Shown: piece after piece, positions 34,102 to 44,800 of the stretch
How the letters are laid out: the number at the start of each line of letters is the position of its first letter
Position numbering within the stretch: position 1 is the stretch's first letter
DNA from: Icerya purchasi
Taxonomy: Eukaryota; Arthropoda; Insecta; Hemiptera; Monophlebidae
Length of the DNA: 64,000 nucleotides
Direction: 5' to 3'
Assembly (NCBI GenBank): GCA_039619475.1
Contig: CM077115.1
Location: 30,889,083-30,953,082, forward strand
The notes under the pieces: generated by a model
Told to the model about the DNA's origin: nothing
The model's input: the letters and a program-made list of their open reading frames with translations, nothing else
Databases searched by the model: none
Translations under genes and position numbers: made by a program

Positions 34102-36089
34102 CGTCAACAGCACCTCTATGCAGTATTTTTCGATTTAGAGAAAGCTTTTGATCGCCTGTGGCGTCATGGCCTACTACTAAAACTGCGAACGGCTGGAATC
34201 GCCGGAAAAATGGGTAAATACCTACTCAGCTTCTTAGACAATAGAACGATCCAAGTTACGACTGGTTCGTCAACGTCTGAACTGATGCTGTTGGAAAATG
34301 GTGTACCACAAGGCTCTGCTTTAAGTGCAACCTTGTTCATATACTACATTAACGACTTAATTGACTGTCTTGCCGCCCCTGTAACGTCCCGGCTCTATGT
34401 GGACGACCTAAACATCTCCCTATCATCCAACCATCCTATAAACGCTCAAAATATCCTACAAAAATCCATAAAAAAGCTCCAAAAGTGGTCCAATGACAAC
34501 GGTTTGACCTTCTCCTCAACAAAAACAATATGTGTTGATTTCCACAGGGGACGCCAAAACGCACTTTCCAGCATATTCCTGAGTCTAAATGGTGTTCCTA
34601 TCCCAAACCGTCCATCAGTTAAGTTTCTAGGCTTAATATTTGATAAAAAACTCTTCTGGCGCGATCACATACGTGAGCTCAAAGCTAAATGTCTAAAATC
34701 CTTGTCCATCCTAAAATATTTGTCGAATTACAAATACAACATAAATCCAAAACTACTCCTTACAATATATAGATCAATCATCCTTTCGCGAATCAATTAC
34801 GGGTGCCAGGTGTACTCCTCAGCCGCCAATAGTGTGCTAAGATCCTTAGATCCTGTACATTTTGCGGCCCTCCGGTCTATTCTTTCCACTCATCCCTCTA
34901 CTCCTGTTGTAAGTTTGTGTGCACTGGCAGGTTGTCCCCCACTATCCTATTATAGGAAATATTACAACTTTAAAGAACTGAGCTCCCTCCTTAGTAATAC
35001 TAAGACTCCGTCACTCGAGCCGGCCACCATATCCCCTAATGGGAGTTTTGGGAACGATCCAGTGCCTGAACTTTTTTCAGTTATGGGTCATTTCCAAATC
35101 CCCTCAATCCCAAGAGCTTTACCAGATTTTGCAATAACTGTACCTCCCTGGAGTCAGCCGATCACAAATATAAACATATCTCTCACAAAATTCAATAAAG
35201 CACAATATCCCCCAAACGTAGTACAAATAGTAAAAAACACCATAGCGAGCTACACCGATCATGTATGCCTCTACACAGATGGAGCGAAGGCAAAAGGTTA
35301 TCAGTCACCGGCGGCATGCTCCTTCGAAGTATCAAAAACTGCAGAGTCAGTCAGACTGCATGATTGCTGCACAGCACTGGACGCTGAAGTATATGCGATT
35401 GTTTTCTGCATTCAACACTATACTGATACTAACCCCCAGTCCCAAAAGGCCCTACTTATAACTGACTCCTTAAATTCCCTTCAACTTATTTCAGAAATAA
35501 AACCCAAAAACCCCCTGATAAGAAAAGTCCACTGCCTACTATACAGACTATCCCACCTAAACTCTGAAATATCCTTCCTATGGGTGCCGGCCCATAAGGA
35601 GTCCCAGGTAATGAGCGCGTCAATCGAGCAGCTCAGGCGACACTATTCTCTCCAATGCCATGTAATCCTCCTCTTCCCCCCACAATGGCCCATTTATTTA
35701 TGCACCAAACTGGAGAAGAATGGCAGCAGGAATGGAAATCCGCAAGTACATTCCTCCGAAGCATAAAATCGAACACAGAACCCTGGTGGCCCATAGACGA
35801 AATTTCTCGCAGAGATTTTTCTGTCTTGAATCGCCTCCGAACAGGTCACACAACCCTTTCGCACGGGTATATCTTCACGGGACAAGCACCCCCAAATGTC
35901 TGCTTCTTCTGTGGTCAACCAAGCGCCCCGTCTACATCTCACCTTCTTCTCGAATGTTTCTCTTTTGCGGCACCAAGATCCACCTATTTCACTACCATCT
36001 CTATCTCTAAGACCTTATCGAACGTTCCGTCTGCGGTCGCAGCTATGTTGGCTTTCGTGCGTAGCAGCGGCCTACACCATAGAGTTTAA
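34102..36089 (+). pseudogene. Family B ORF2: RT, RNase H and C-terminal domain
   Basis: Open from RQQHLYAVFFDLEKAFDRLW (RT motif with catalytic Asp) at 34102 through NGVPQGSALSA, the active-site box LYVDDLNIS, and thumb. RNase H follows: CLYTDGAK with the first Asp, ALDAEVYAI with Glu, LLITDSLNSL with the second Asp, and FLWVPAHKES. A one-base loss near 35608 shifts the frame. The next frame continues GNERVNRAAQ, where the fourth RNase H acidic residue of the usual GNExVD is Asn. It then has RLRTGHTTLSHGYI and a CFFCGQ...HLLLEC Cys/His motif to 36089. Upstream of 34102 the fingers (33818-34080) are in another frame with a short deletion after NQAGGR. Apart from one frameshift this is a well preserved copy. 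Confidence 0.85.
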
Positions 36090-36105
36090 CCTTCCTAAGT
36101 AGGCT

Positions 36106-36147
36106 CCATGTGCTGTAATAGCCTCAGTAGTTAAACACAGCGCATGG
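36106..36147 (+). other. Hairpin in the family B 3' untranslated region
   Basis: CCATGTGCTGT pairs with ACAGCGCATGG across a 20-base loop just before the poly(A). The other family B copy has CCATGTGCTGT...GGTGCATGG at 24896-24939. Likely part of the 3' structure recognised by the element's RT (inference). Confidence 0.55.
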
Positions 36148-36639
36148 AAATCCTCACTATTATTTTTATTTAAAAAAAAAAAAAAAAAGATCTGCTGCAA
36201 TCTTTTGTTTTCTCGTTTTTCTCTGCGAACTCCATAATCTTAGATTCTGAAAGTATTCGGCAAGCTGACTTATCTTTTTTTTCTTCCTCTTTCGATTATG
36301 TAATACTTCTCATATGTTCTCTTTTCCGCGACCTTCTTCTTTTTCACTCGATCGATATCAATCTCCTGTAAATTCTTGACCATTCAGGCATTGAGAACAA
36401 TAAGTTAATAGATTCATTAGCCCGTTCCTTCATTTCCAGTAACAGATTCTGTGAAACGTTTTTCGGTGTCAATACTGCTCTTCTCTGCTCTCGGTTAGTA
36501 ATTCCATATTATTGTTATATTCTTCACTTTCTAATTCCGGATGCTTTTATCTCTCTATTCAGTCACCGGTTATTGCTCATTTACGGCTCCTCTTGACATT
36601 CTTTTTTCTGGAGTGTTTAATAATTTCGATTGTCACTTC

Positions 36640-36973
36640 AGTACAAAGCAAAACTGATGTTAAGAATAAAATTATTCAACCTAATAAGCGCAGTTATCTG
36701 CGGCCAACTATAAGTTATTCAGAAATATTAAAACCGGCCGCTATAAGTCAACAGAACAATATCACGACGAACAGAAATCATTCTAAAAGTTCCAGTCAAA
36801 CCTTTAATATAAATCAAACATCAAAGCAATTCGAGGAAAAGAAACAACAGACTTCTTCAGTAAATCTAGCAGAATTCCTTATAGAATTTAAGGCAATGTT
36901 TCGTCAATTAATTGAACAAAACAGCATGGTTCTATCCATGCTAACCATGTTAGTGCAAAAAATGATTAACTAA
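36640..36973 (+). pseudogene. Jockey ORF1 (gag-like) C-terminal fragment
   Basis: About 110 codons are in frame, ending TAA at 36971-36973. The visible protein is polar and Ser/Gln/Asn-rich, with RPTISYSEILKP followed by a C-terminal amphipathic segment (EFLIEFKAMFRQLIEQN...MLVQKMIN). Such a tail follows the zinc knuckles in Jockey-type ORF1 proteins, which bind the element RNA. The zinc-knuckle part is missing because of 5' truncation. The stop codon overlaps the ORF2 start as TAATG. Confidence 0.65.
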
Positions 36974-38260
36974 TGCCTGGCTATATAAGAATAGCTCAGT
37001 TGAATGCAAATGGCTTAAAAAATCATAAGGCTGAACTCGAATTATTCTTAAATTCAAACTTGATAGACGTAATTTTAGTCGCCGAAACTCACCTCACTGA
37101 TAAAGATTATTTCAAAATAAATAACTATATAACATATTCTTGTTCTCTCACCCTTCGGGGAAATCACAGGGTGGTTCAGCAATATTATTAAAATCTAAAA
37201 TTGTACATTACGAAATAAATAATTTTAGGAAGGAGTACCTGCAGGGGACTAGTATTAGCATACAGACGAAGGGTGGTCAGCTTGTGTTGTCAGCTGCACA
37301 GAGTGGTAAGTGTAATAGAAAAAAGTTTGGAAACAAAAAATGTGTGTACAGCGGCATTTCTCGATGTCCAACAGGCTTTTGATAAAGTTTGGCATAATGG
37401 TCTATTATGTAAATTAAAAATTCTGTTACCAACTAAATCTCTTGTTGAGTTCTCATATCTGCATAACCGATGCTATGAACACACGTTTTCAGAACTATAT
37501 CCAGTTCAAACAGGAGTGCCCCAGGGATCAGTTCTGGGACCCACGCTGTACTTGAGATATACAGCAGACTTTCTTGTACCGAAAAATGTTCAGGTAGAGC
37601 TACATTTGCTGACGACACGGCATTACTTGCGTCGCATTCAGATCCGAAGATAGCAAACGACAATCTTCAGAAGGGCCCCTTATCGAAGCAGAAAGCTGGT
37701 TTAAAAAGTGGAAAGTTCAGATCAACGAAAGTAAATCGGTAAACGTTCATTTCACGAATAGAAAAGTCATAACCCCAACTTTTAGGATAAATGGACTGGA
37801 ATTGCCCGTGAGAACACAACAGTTAAGTACTTGGGATTACACCTAGATAGTCGTTTAACATGGAAGCAGCACATTCCGGACAAAGAAAAGAGAAATAGAT
37901 ATTCGTGTTAAAAAAATGTACCGGCTTCTAGGAAGAAATAGCGTTTTAAGTATTGATAATAAACGTTTGATATACACAAGTATCTTGAAGCCTATTTGGA
38001 CCTACGGAGTACAGCTTTGCGGTTATGCTAAACCTACAAATCTGAAGATAATACAGACCGCGCAGAATAGAAACCTTAGTCTCGTAACCAAGGCGCCATG
38101 GTATGTATCAAATCAAACTTTGCATCAAGATTTAGGGATAGAGTATGTGGCAGATGTTATTAAAACTCATGCCCGAAGACACGCAGAAAGACTTTAAAGT
38201 CATCCGAATAAACTTGCTGCTGGACTGCTACATACTGCTAATGATAGGAGGCGGCAGAAG
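36973..38260 (+). pseudogene. Jockey ORF2: partial endonuclease fused to RT by deletion, frameshifted
   Basis: It starts at ATG 36973 with MPGYIRIAQLNANGLKNHK..., the opening strand of an APE-type endonuclease, and continues to VAETHL (the catalytic Glu region). After about 100 residues the reading jumps, around 37290-37300, straight into RT motif 3 (HRVVSVIEKSLE...FLDVQQAFDKVWHNGLL). The rest of the endonuclease and the RT fingers are therefore absent. RT continues with GVPQGSVLGP, FADDTALLAS (shifted frame near 37600) and the thumb/C-terminal part (PIWTYGVQLCGYA, then ADVIKTHARRHAERL). There are several frameshifts. It cannot encode a working enzyme. Confidence 0.8.
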
Positions 38261-38381
38261 CGTAAGCATGACCTTGTTTAAGGTAAAGTTTATCGGGTAG
38301 GTACTATTGGATACTTCTCCCTTCATGCTAAATATGTCTCCGTTAAGAATATTGTTAAATGGCCTGGATGGCCAGTTTGTA

Positions 38382-39685
38382 CGAGGGTGGTTCAAATATA
38401 AACCGGAATTTTTAAATAAACGCGCGAAAAATTTATTGTGGAAAAAGTGGTTGCACTGGCAGCTAGACCGGTTTGTTACGAAGCGTGTAGAGCAATTAGA
38501 ACCGCGTAACCTCACTTTTTAGTGTAGTTAGAGCCATGAGTGAAAAAGAAGTACCAGTGTCTGTTGCGCAACGCATCATTATTCGTTTTTTAGTCAAAGA
38601 CAACGTAAAATCCGTGGAAATTTACCGAAAATTACGCGAACAGTTCGGGGATGAGTGTCTCTCCAAAACTCAAGTGTACGAGTGGTGTTCCGCGTTTCGA
38701 AAAGGACGTGAAGTGGTGTCAAACATACCACATGCGCGGCGCCCAAAAACCAGCATTACAGATGAACACGTCAAAGCCATCGAACAACTCATTTTGGCTG
38801 ACCGACGCGTCCGTCTACGCGATATGACCGACGAATTGGGCATCAGCATAGGCAGTATTGAGACAATAATTCATGATCGGCTAGGATATCGCAAAATTGC
38901 AGCCAGATGGGTGCCAAGACTTCTGAATTTTGAACAGAAATTCACTCGTTGGGAAGTTTGTACGCGTCTCCTGCAGCGGTATGAAGAGGAAGGAGAGAAT
39001 TTATTGCGGCGAATATTCACCACGGACGAAACTTGGGTACACTACGAGTATACGCCGGAGAGTAAACGCTCGTCTATGGAGTGGCGGAAGAAAAAAGAGG
39101 GAGCGCCAGTCAAAGCGAAGGTTACACAGTCAGCTGGGAAGGTGTTGCGTACCGTGTTTTGGGACATGAAGGGAGTGATCGCAGTCGATTTCCTAACTGA
39201 ACAACGTACTGTGACGGCGTAGTATTACAGTAACCTCCTAAAAAACACAGTCAAACCGGCCTATCGAACAAAAAGGCGCGAAATTCCGATCCGTAGTGCG
39301 ATACTGCTTCAAGACAACGCCAGGCCACATACCGCTCGGCTCACGATGGAAATATTGGCCGAATTGGGCTGGGAAACACTTGAACATCCTCCTTACAGTC
39401 CAGATTTGTCGCCTTGTGATTATTATTTGTTTGGCCCGTTGAAAGAAGCACTTGGTGGACAACGTTGCGAGAGCAACGATGAGGTGGAATCGTTCGTGCG
39501 CAAATGGCTATGTGACAAGCCGCGAGATTTTTACGAAAAAGGAATAAAAAAATTGCTGGAAAGGTGGAAAAAGTTCGTAGCGTGCGAGGGGGGTTATCTC
39601 GAAAAATTGTAAAAAATATGAGCACTGTAAGTATAAAATAAAAATTTTTATGACGAAATTCCGGTTTATATTTGAACCACCCTCG
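38382..39685 (+). mobile_element. mariner DNA transposon, nearly intact, 1304 bp
   Basis: The element is bounded by inverted terminal repeats that are identical for 30 bp, starting CGAGGGTGGTTCAAATATAA on each end. A TA target duplication flanks it (38380-38381 and 39686-39687). Length and structure are those of a mariner-family element. It contains a single transposase frame. It has inserted near the 3' end of a Jockey-type retrotransposon whose A-rich tail resumes at 39688. The perfect repeats and near-intact gene point to a recent arrival. Confidence 0.95.
38536..39612 (+). pseudogene. mariner transposase with one in-frame TAG
   Basis: The frame spans 358 codons from ATG at 38536 to TAA at 39612 and is interrupted only by TAG at 39220-39222 (codon 229). 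Mariner transposase binds the terminal repeats and cuts and pastes the element. The N-terminal helix-turn-helix region contains KTQVYEWCSAFRKGRE. The interdomain linker WVPRLL (codons 125-130) corresponds to the usual WVPHEL. The catalytic triad is D164 (TTDETWVHY), D260 (LLQDNARPH) and D295 (SPCDYYLF), with exactly 34 residues between the last two, the mariner D,D34D pattern. The TAG follows QRTVTA and precedes YYSNLLK, so one substitution probably destroyed a sense codon in the catalytic domain. As it stands the product would lack the last two catalytic Asp residues. Confidence 0.93.
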
Positions 39686-40099
39686 TAATACAATAACAAT
39701 TTATAAAAAAAAAAAAAAAAACTCCTGTTTAAGCCTTCGTCTTGCATCATTTTCCGGCTTTCTTATATTCCATCGCATTCTCTTTACCTTGCTGGTCCAA
39801 TTACTTTCTTTACGATGCTGATCATATTTTGAATTTGGCTCGTTTTCTTTCGTCGAACAATCTCGTTTAATGGGTTACACAGTTTATTTTGGATAGCGAT
39901 AGATTTCAGTCAGAGCGATTTTCAAAATTTGACATCGACGCGTAACCGTATTTCTAATTGCAATTATGTTTGTTCATTTTATTTATTTATTTTTTTTTCT
40001 CTTTTCCGTTTTCTTTTTTTCCTACCTTTTGATTCTTTGTAGCAGTGGATTTCCCTTTTTTTTATTTATTTTTATTTGTGTTGTCGCAATTTCTTCCTT

Positions 40100-41281
40100 T
40101 ATTTTATAGTAACCACATCCAGAGCCTTACATTATTTATGTCGAAAATACCTGCACTACTAAGAATATAGGAAATTATCAGGCCTTGCTAGACTAGTAAA
40201 TTCCATCTGTCCTTCCTTTATTAGTATTGTTCCTGAAGACGAAGGTCGAACTTCTATTGTTTCTCCTTCTGCTTCCTTTGCTAATTTATTTTTATCGAAG
40301 TCAGATTTCTTCCTCGAAAATAGGGAAATTATAGCTTGTATTCTTAATAGTGCCTTACACAGAATGGGAGCCTATTAATTTCTTATTTCCCTCTTGATGG
40401 TTCGAAAAGGCCGGCTAAAGTTGTGACTTCCTTTATCCTTCCAGACATTAGCATCTTGGAATTGTTTCGTCTAACTTTCTTCTGTACTATCTTTATCGCT
40501 GAACTAATAGAGATATTTTGCGCTCCATGATTTATCGTTTCTCACACTTTCTGTCTCCAATTATTCAGATATCTCCGATTCCATGCATGCTCTCTAAGCC
40601 ACTTTTTCTCATTTTCCTGTTCACTCTTGCGACTTTGCCACACTTTTCTTATGCTCTCCTTCCTTCATAATCTCCGCGAAAATCATTGCATCCATATCGA
40701 TCTGTGTTCTGTGGCAGATTCCTCGACTTAGGCTGCGTTGCATTTCTCCGCCTCTATTTGTCTAAAATTCCTCCTTTTCACCTGCTTTCTCTATACTAAA
40801 TTTCCAATTAACCTTCTGATCACATATGCCCTTTCCTTTTTCAAAACAATTTTCCCCCCTATCGAAGTCGAGTCTTCCTGCTCAGGCCTGGTTTTACGAT
40901 TTCCCCTCACTTCGTCGTTCCGCTATCTTGTGTCTATTGTTCGTTTGCACCTTAAGTCTCCTGTCCTCCTCATGTTTTCGTTTTCTTTTAACGTCCTCTC
41001 CAAACTGTGTTATCTTCATTCTAATTACGAAGTTGTTTATGACGATAATCACATCTTTTTTGAATTTCCATCCTTTCTGACGAAACGCGCCATTCTTTAT
41101 TCTGATTTATAGTCCTCATTGTGCCTCTTATATCTCTAGTCACCTATTCTTTTGTCCATTGTTTCCCAGTTCTTTCTTCCTTCATTCTGTCAATTTCTGA
41201 TTATATCAGTATTTAACTAATTAAATACCGTTTCAATTTTTAGTTGTTTCCAGGCGGAGGTATTTTGTCAGCGTGCTCAAT

Positions 41282-41318
<37 letters not shown>

Positions 41319-41320
41319 TA
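40100..41320 (+). mobile_element. Family A copy, degenerate
   Basis: Contains RNase H remnants: PLDGSKRPAKVVTS, then FRLTFFCTIFIAELIEIF near 40400-40540, equivalent to FTDGSK...FCSIFSAES. C-terminal remnants are DFPSLRRSAILCL and VYDDNHIFFEFPSFLTKRAILYSDL (40890-41110). It ends in a 35-base poly(A) at 41283-41317. Multiple stops and frameshifts. It lies just upstream (gene sense: downstream) of the CUB2 exon at 41505. Confidence 0.7.
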
Positions 41321-41504
41321 TACTAAATACACAGAATATTATTGTCACACTCACTAAAAATAACTGATATTATTCGGCAATTTTTAATAATAATTTTCTT
41401 TCGCTATTTCTTTATGTGGGCGCTCCGAGATAGCAGTAATAATTTAAAAGTAAAAAATAAATTCCCCATTCCTATCAACGGTAAACTTAATTAAAAATAA
41501 ATAC

Positions 41505-41659
41505 CTGTTTCGTTTCATCTACAGAAATGTAGTACATACAGTCTACTCCAAAATTTTTACCGTTATTCCAAATTGACTTGTTGATATTCTCGTCCGAAAT
41601 CGAAGCCGATTCTTGACCAGTTATATTTATGTAACATGGTTCATCTTCCTGCGGTTCAC
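41505..41659 (-). CDS. Neto: Neto-like exon: first half of CUB domain 2
   Basis: A 155-base exon with a pyrimidine-rich acceptor ending TATAG at 41660 and donor CAG|GTATTT at 41505. It enters in phase 1 and leaves in phase 0. The G left over from the CUB1 exon plus the GT here makes Gly, so the two join as ...RAET-G-GEPQEDEPC. The product carries the opening Cys of a CUB domain (EDEPCYINITG) and the second Cys (GVDCMYYISV), followed by the short run DETKQ before the splice. N-glycosylation sites NIT and NKS are present. The exon is too short to be found by ORF length. It was recognised because its end phase and CUB strand order run directly into VSLQWDVF of the exon at 18837. It lies between a degenerate family A retrotransposon (to about 41320) and a SINE copy at 42.66 kb. 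Confidence 0.8.
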
Positions 41660-42659
41660 CTATAAAAAAATCAGGCGGATAAGTCCTGAAGACTATATCA
41701 TAATATTCCTAACAACATAATAAGTAGTATAATTAAAGAGTTGAAATATAGTGGTAGGAATGAAATTTCTAATGTTGGACATTGAAAAAATTGAATAATG
41801 ATTATAAAGAAATTATCGGTGAATTTATAAATTTGTTACTTAAAATTATTTTTAATATCAATGAAAAATAATTCGATCACATTTGTAGTGTATGTGAATG
41901 TGGTAAATAATACGGTGTATTTTCAGTACCGTCTAATTTTAGAAAAACACGTGAAAAATGTATTTTAATAAAATTAAAAGAATTTAGTACTAATAAAAAT
42001 TCGTAAGAAATATCCCTCCCAGTTTGGGGATTTAGTCAAAACTATATATCTATATTTGGCTATATACAGAGCGCTGAAAAATATAAAAAGATTAAAAAGA
42101 AAACGTTTTATATGAGTAGCTTTACTCTATTAGACATCACATGTGACTGTGTTAAAGTAAAAAAAACCTCTAAATTAAAAGAATTAGATTCCGTTAAAAA
42201 TCTATGAGATAATACATATATCAAAAGTGATTATTTTATAATGGAAAGACGCATACAAAAAAAAAGTAAAAACTTCAACACATATAAAACATTTATTAAT
42301 AAATAGTATATTACAACGTATTATGTCGACATTTTTAGAACGTAACAATAATATTGCTTGAAAATATTCAAATTTTTACGTATGTCGATGTACGCTCTTA
42401 TTAATTATTGCTGACGATTCCAAATTACTATCAGAAGGCTGATTACTACGAAAACTAAAAATTTTTGAGCAAAATATGGTTTAAAATTTAACACAACAAA
42501 AACGATATAAGCGATTTCTATGAAATATTGCATCATCGTCATCATCATCATCATCACCATCATCATAGTGTTCTAGGAAATTGTTATAATGTGAGTATAC
42601 ACGCAAAAGAGACTGCACTTATAACAATCACATTATGATTGTTTGATTTATACAAATAC
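41660..42659. other. Intron upstream of the CUB2 exon, nothing recognised
   Basis: AT-rich. Contains the (CAT)n run. Confidence 0.5.
42536..42566 (+). repeat. (CAT)n microsatellite
   Basis: About ten CAT trinucleotides with two variants. Confidence 0.9.
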
Positions 42660-42850
42660 AGTGGCGTGTATGTCTGCTTATTACACATCAATTAGCGCTC
42701 ATATGGGGTGGTATGCATGTTTCCCATTGCTTTGTAGGTGACCAGTAGCGGTTGATTTAATTATTTGTTTTGTAATATCTGTCGTCGCCCGTGGATAAAC
42801 CTCGAGACTTCAGTAACGGAAGTCGAGTAGCAACTAGGCTATCGCGACGA
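42660..42850 (-). mobile_element. SINE family 2, copy b
   Basis: Reverse-strand copy with the head at 42781-42850 (TCGTCGCGATAGCCTAG...GGGCGACGAC) and a body with GGGAAACATGCATACCACC. The B box is degraded. Confidence 0.7.
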
Positions 42851-43739
42851 ATAAATATTACATAGAGATTTAAATTTACAATACTTTAGAATTACAAAAA
42901 ATGAAACAAATTAAATCAAATCAAATATTTTTATTATAAAATTCCACACGTGCGCAAAAAATCGCGAGCAGTGGGCTACACAATAGATGCACATGAGGAG
43001 AGAATATTATAAAAAGAAGGTTTTACATAAACTTTTGAACTTTTGATTATAATATTCTTTGGTACATTTAAATCAAATAAACCGATCAAATCGAAAAGAA
43101 ACAGATTATACATAAACAAATGAAAATAACTTTGAAAATAACTGTAAAGAAGTATGCACAGCCACATATCATTCATTGAATCCTCATATTTTACATTTCA
43201 TACATACATTCAGCCACAATGATATCCCATCTCATGTGTAGATTCATACGAAAAGTCGCGAAAGTAGTTTAAGCACACACACACATATCTACACATACTG
43301 CAATAAGTTAAGTATTGGAACAGTTAATTTTTCCCATTTTTATTTATTTATTTATTTCTTTTATTTATAAATTCATTTATTTGTACTTCAATTTATTTAT
43401 TTTTTTATAAAATACTAGAACATAAAGGTCAATAATTGACGCCTGTGTTTGGGATTATTATTTAGTAAAGTTTTTTAAATATTTCGAAACTGTGACGAAT
43501 ACAAATTTTTAATTTTACGTTCGTACTATAAATTTTTAAATATTTTCTGTAAATCGTGTAATAATAATAAATTAAGCTGAAAAATAGTACTGATATCGTA
43601 TAAATGTATTAAAATTACCAAGCAGTGTTTTTTTTTTTTCTTCTAATTTAACGAGTAGTTGTTAATGCCTATGGGGGGCTATTACTCGATTTAAAAATCG
43701 CTTAAATATTATTAATAATTTTTACTTTAATTCTAAAAT
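42851..43739. other. Intron, nothing recognised
   Basis: AT-rich, with TTTA-type simple sequence at 43341-43400. Confidence 0.5.
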
Positions 43740-44800
43740 GTGTAAGAGTTTGAAGGTTGTTCACATCGAGAATATATCTGTACTCAGTTGATTGTCGCGA
43801 TGATGGTTATACTTCCGGCAGGTAAAAATAATGTGATGGACCGTTAGCGGTGCGTGGTAAACATGGTCGTACCGGAATGATTGGGAGTTTTTCGGAAACG
43901 GGGATTGCATAGGTCGAAGGTGTGTTTCTTGTAAACAGATTTTATTGGTTGTTTAAGTACAATTAATTGTTGTAGTTCTGATAAATTATTTTGTAAGCCG
44001 TTGATGTTCCATTAAAGCATGAAGTTATCCATCATTGTTAACTAACCCTTCAGTTATTTTGTTGGTTAATTTAGTAATTCGTATTTTAGTGGAGTGATCA
44101 TTAATAACGGGGTAGATCGAGTTTAGTTGCATAAATACCGTATCGGCAGAGTTAATCGGCGAGATGTTTAGTTTATTAAACAATTCTCGAGCAGACGAAA
44201 ACTTATTGTTGTACCGTATTAATGCCACTATTTTGTCCAAAGATACTACACTCTCTTTAAGAGATTTTTGGTAATTTTCTATACATTGTTTCGCTGGTAG
44301 TAAAATGGTTTTTAATTTCTTTAGTTCGTTACTTTCTTCTTTTTTATTTTTTTGCGGTATAGTACTATTCTGACCACCTGAGATCGAAGTCGACGAATTA
44401 TCCGATAGATTACATTTGAATCGCTTGGGATTCGACGGTACTGAATTGGTTTGATTCGGTAGAGTTTTAGAAGAAGGCGAGGCTTGAGTTAATTTGGTTA
44501 AAATTTCGTCGCCACATACGACGTGATCAGTTGGTGTTTGTTCTGTATCATTAGATACGTTTATATCGGAGTAGGTGACCCCTTCTTAAACTACCTTTTC
44601 GGGAGCTGGTACTAATATCGGATCCATTTTCAGTAAGCAGCAACATTTCCGTTTCCTCCTCTTCCTTTTCTGGACAATAATTTTTTTGAATGGTCTCTTG
44701 TTTTGTAATTACCGTACCACCGATTGTCGGTTGATAGAAAGACCCTAAACAGAGCTTTATCACCTGTAGACCATTGAATTTTATTAAAATATAGATGATA
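43740..44800 (-). mobile_element. Non-LTR retrotransposon fragment: ORF1 end and ORF2 endonuclease start
   Basis: Minus-strand piece with an ORF1-like C-terminal region, followed by the opening of an APE-type endonuclease: WNINGLQNNLSELQQLI, then (after a one-base shift) ICLQETHLRPM. This start is typical of Jockey and I-group elements. The endonuclease fades out near 43740. Where CAA is expected before TGG, TAA occurs, so ORF2 is dead. Confidence 0.65.
44025..44560 (-). pseudogene. ORF1-like C-terminal region, retrotransposon
   Basis: The frame is open for about 180 codons down to TAA at 44027-44025. It is Ser/Asn/Lys-rich (KTLPNQTNSVPSNPKRFKC, SDNSSTSISGGQNS) and ends in a helical segment, SLKESVVSLDKIVALIRYNN...KLTNKITEGLVNNDG. 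The last codons overlap an ATG (ATGATGGATAA) that starts the endonuclease frame, the usual ORF1/ORF2 layout. A DNA- or RNA-binding fold cannot be named. Confidence 0.45.

Larger units (their letters stand above)
33807..36187 (+). mobile_element. Family B (I/LOA-like) RT-RNase H retrotransposon, 5'-truncated
   Basis: The element starts inside the RT fingers (IHPYMLKYLP...), carries RT, RNase H and a Cys-rich C-terminus, and ends in a poly(A) at 36171-36188. A 6-bp duplication AGATCT flanks it (33801-33806 and 36188-36193). Removing the element rejoins an older family A RNase H frame (FCSIFYF-RSAAIFCF), which supports these boundaries. The 3' untranslated region holds a hairpin (36106-36147), also found in modified form in the other family B copy. 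Confidence 0.85.
36600..39720 (+). mobile_element. Jockey-clade non-LTR retrotransposon, 5'-truncated, internally deleted, split by mariner
   Basis: The element consists of the end of ORF1, a short piece of ORF2 endonuclease, then RT through the C-terminus, and a poly(A) tail at 39704-39720. The 3' part is interrupted by the mariner at 38382-39685; sequence before and after it reads as one 3' untranslated region. The exact 5' boundary (36590-36650) is uncertain. Left and right flanks both resemble the RNase H to C-terminal part of a family A retrotransposon, so this copy seems to have landed in an older element. Confidence 0.8.
33600..39965 (+). mobile_element. Old family A copy broken by two insertions
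   Basis: Three pieces form one retrotransposon 3' part. 33600-33806 encodes GLNYSESIKLLFFCSIFYF, 36189-36600 continues RSAAIFCFLVF...HSGIENNKLIDSLARS (RNase H end), and 39721-39965 carries the C-terminal YDADHILNLARFL, equivalent to CDPNHILFECSAL in better copies. Gaps are filled by the family B element and by the Jockey-mariner composite. All three pieces are degenerate, so this is the oldest layer. Confidence 0.6.
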
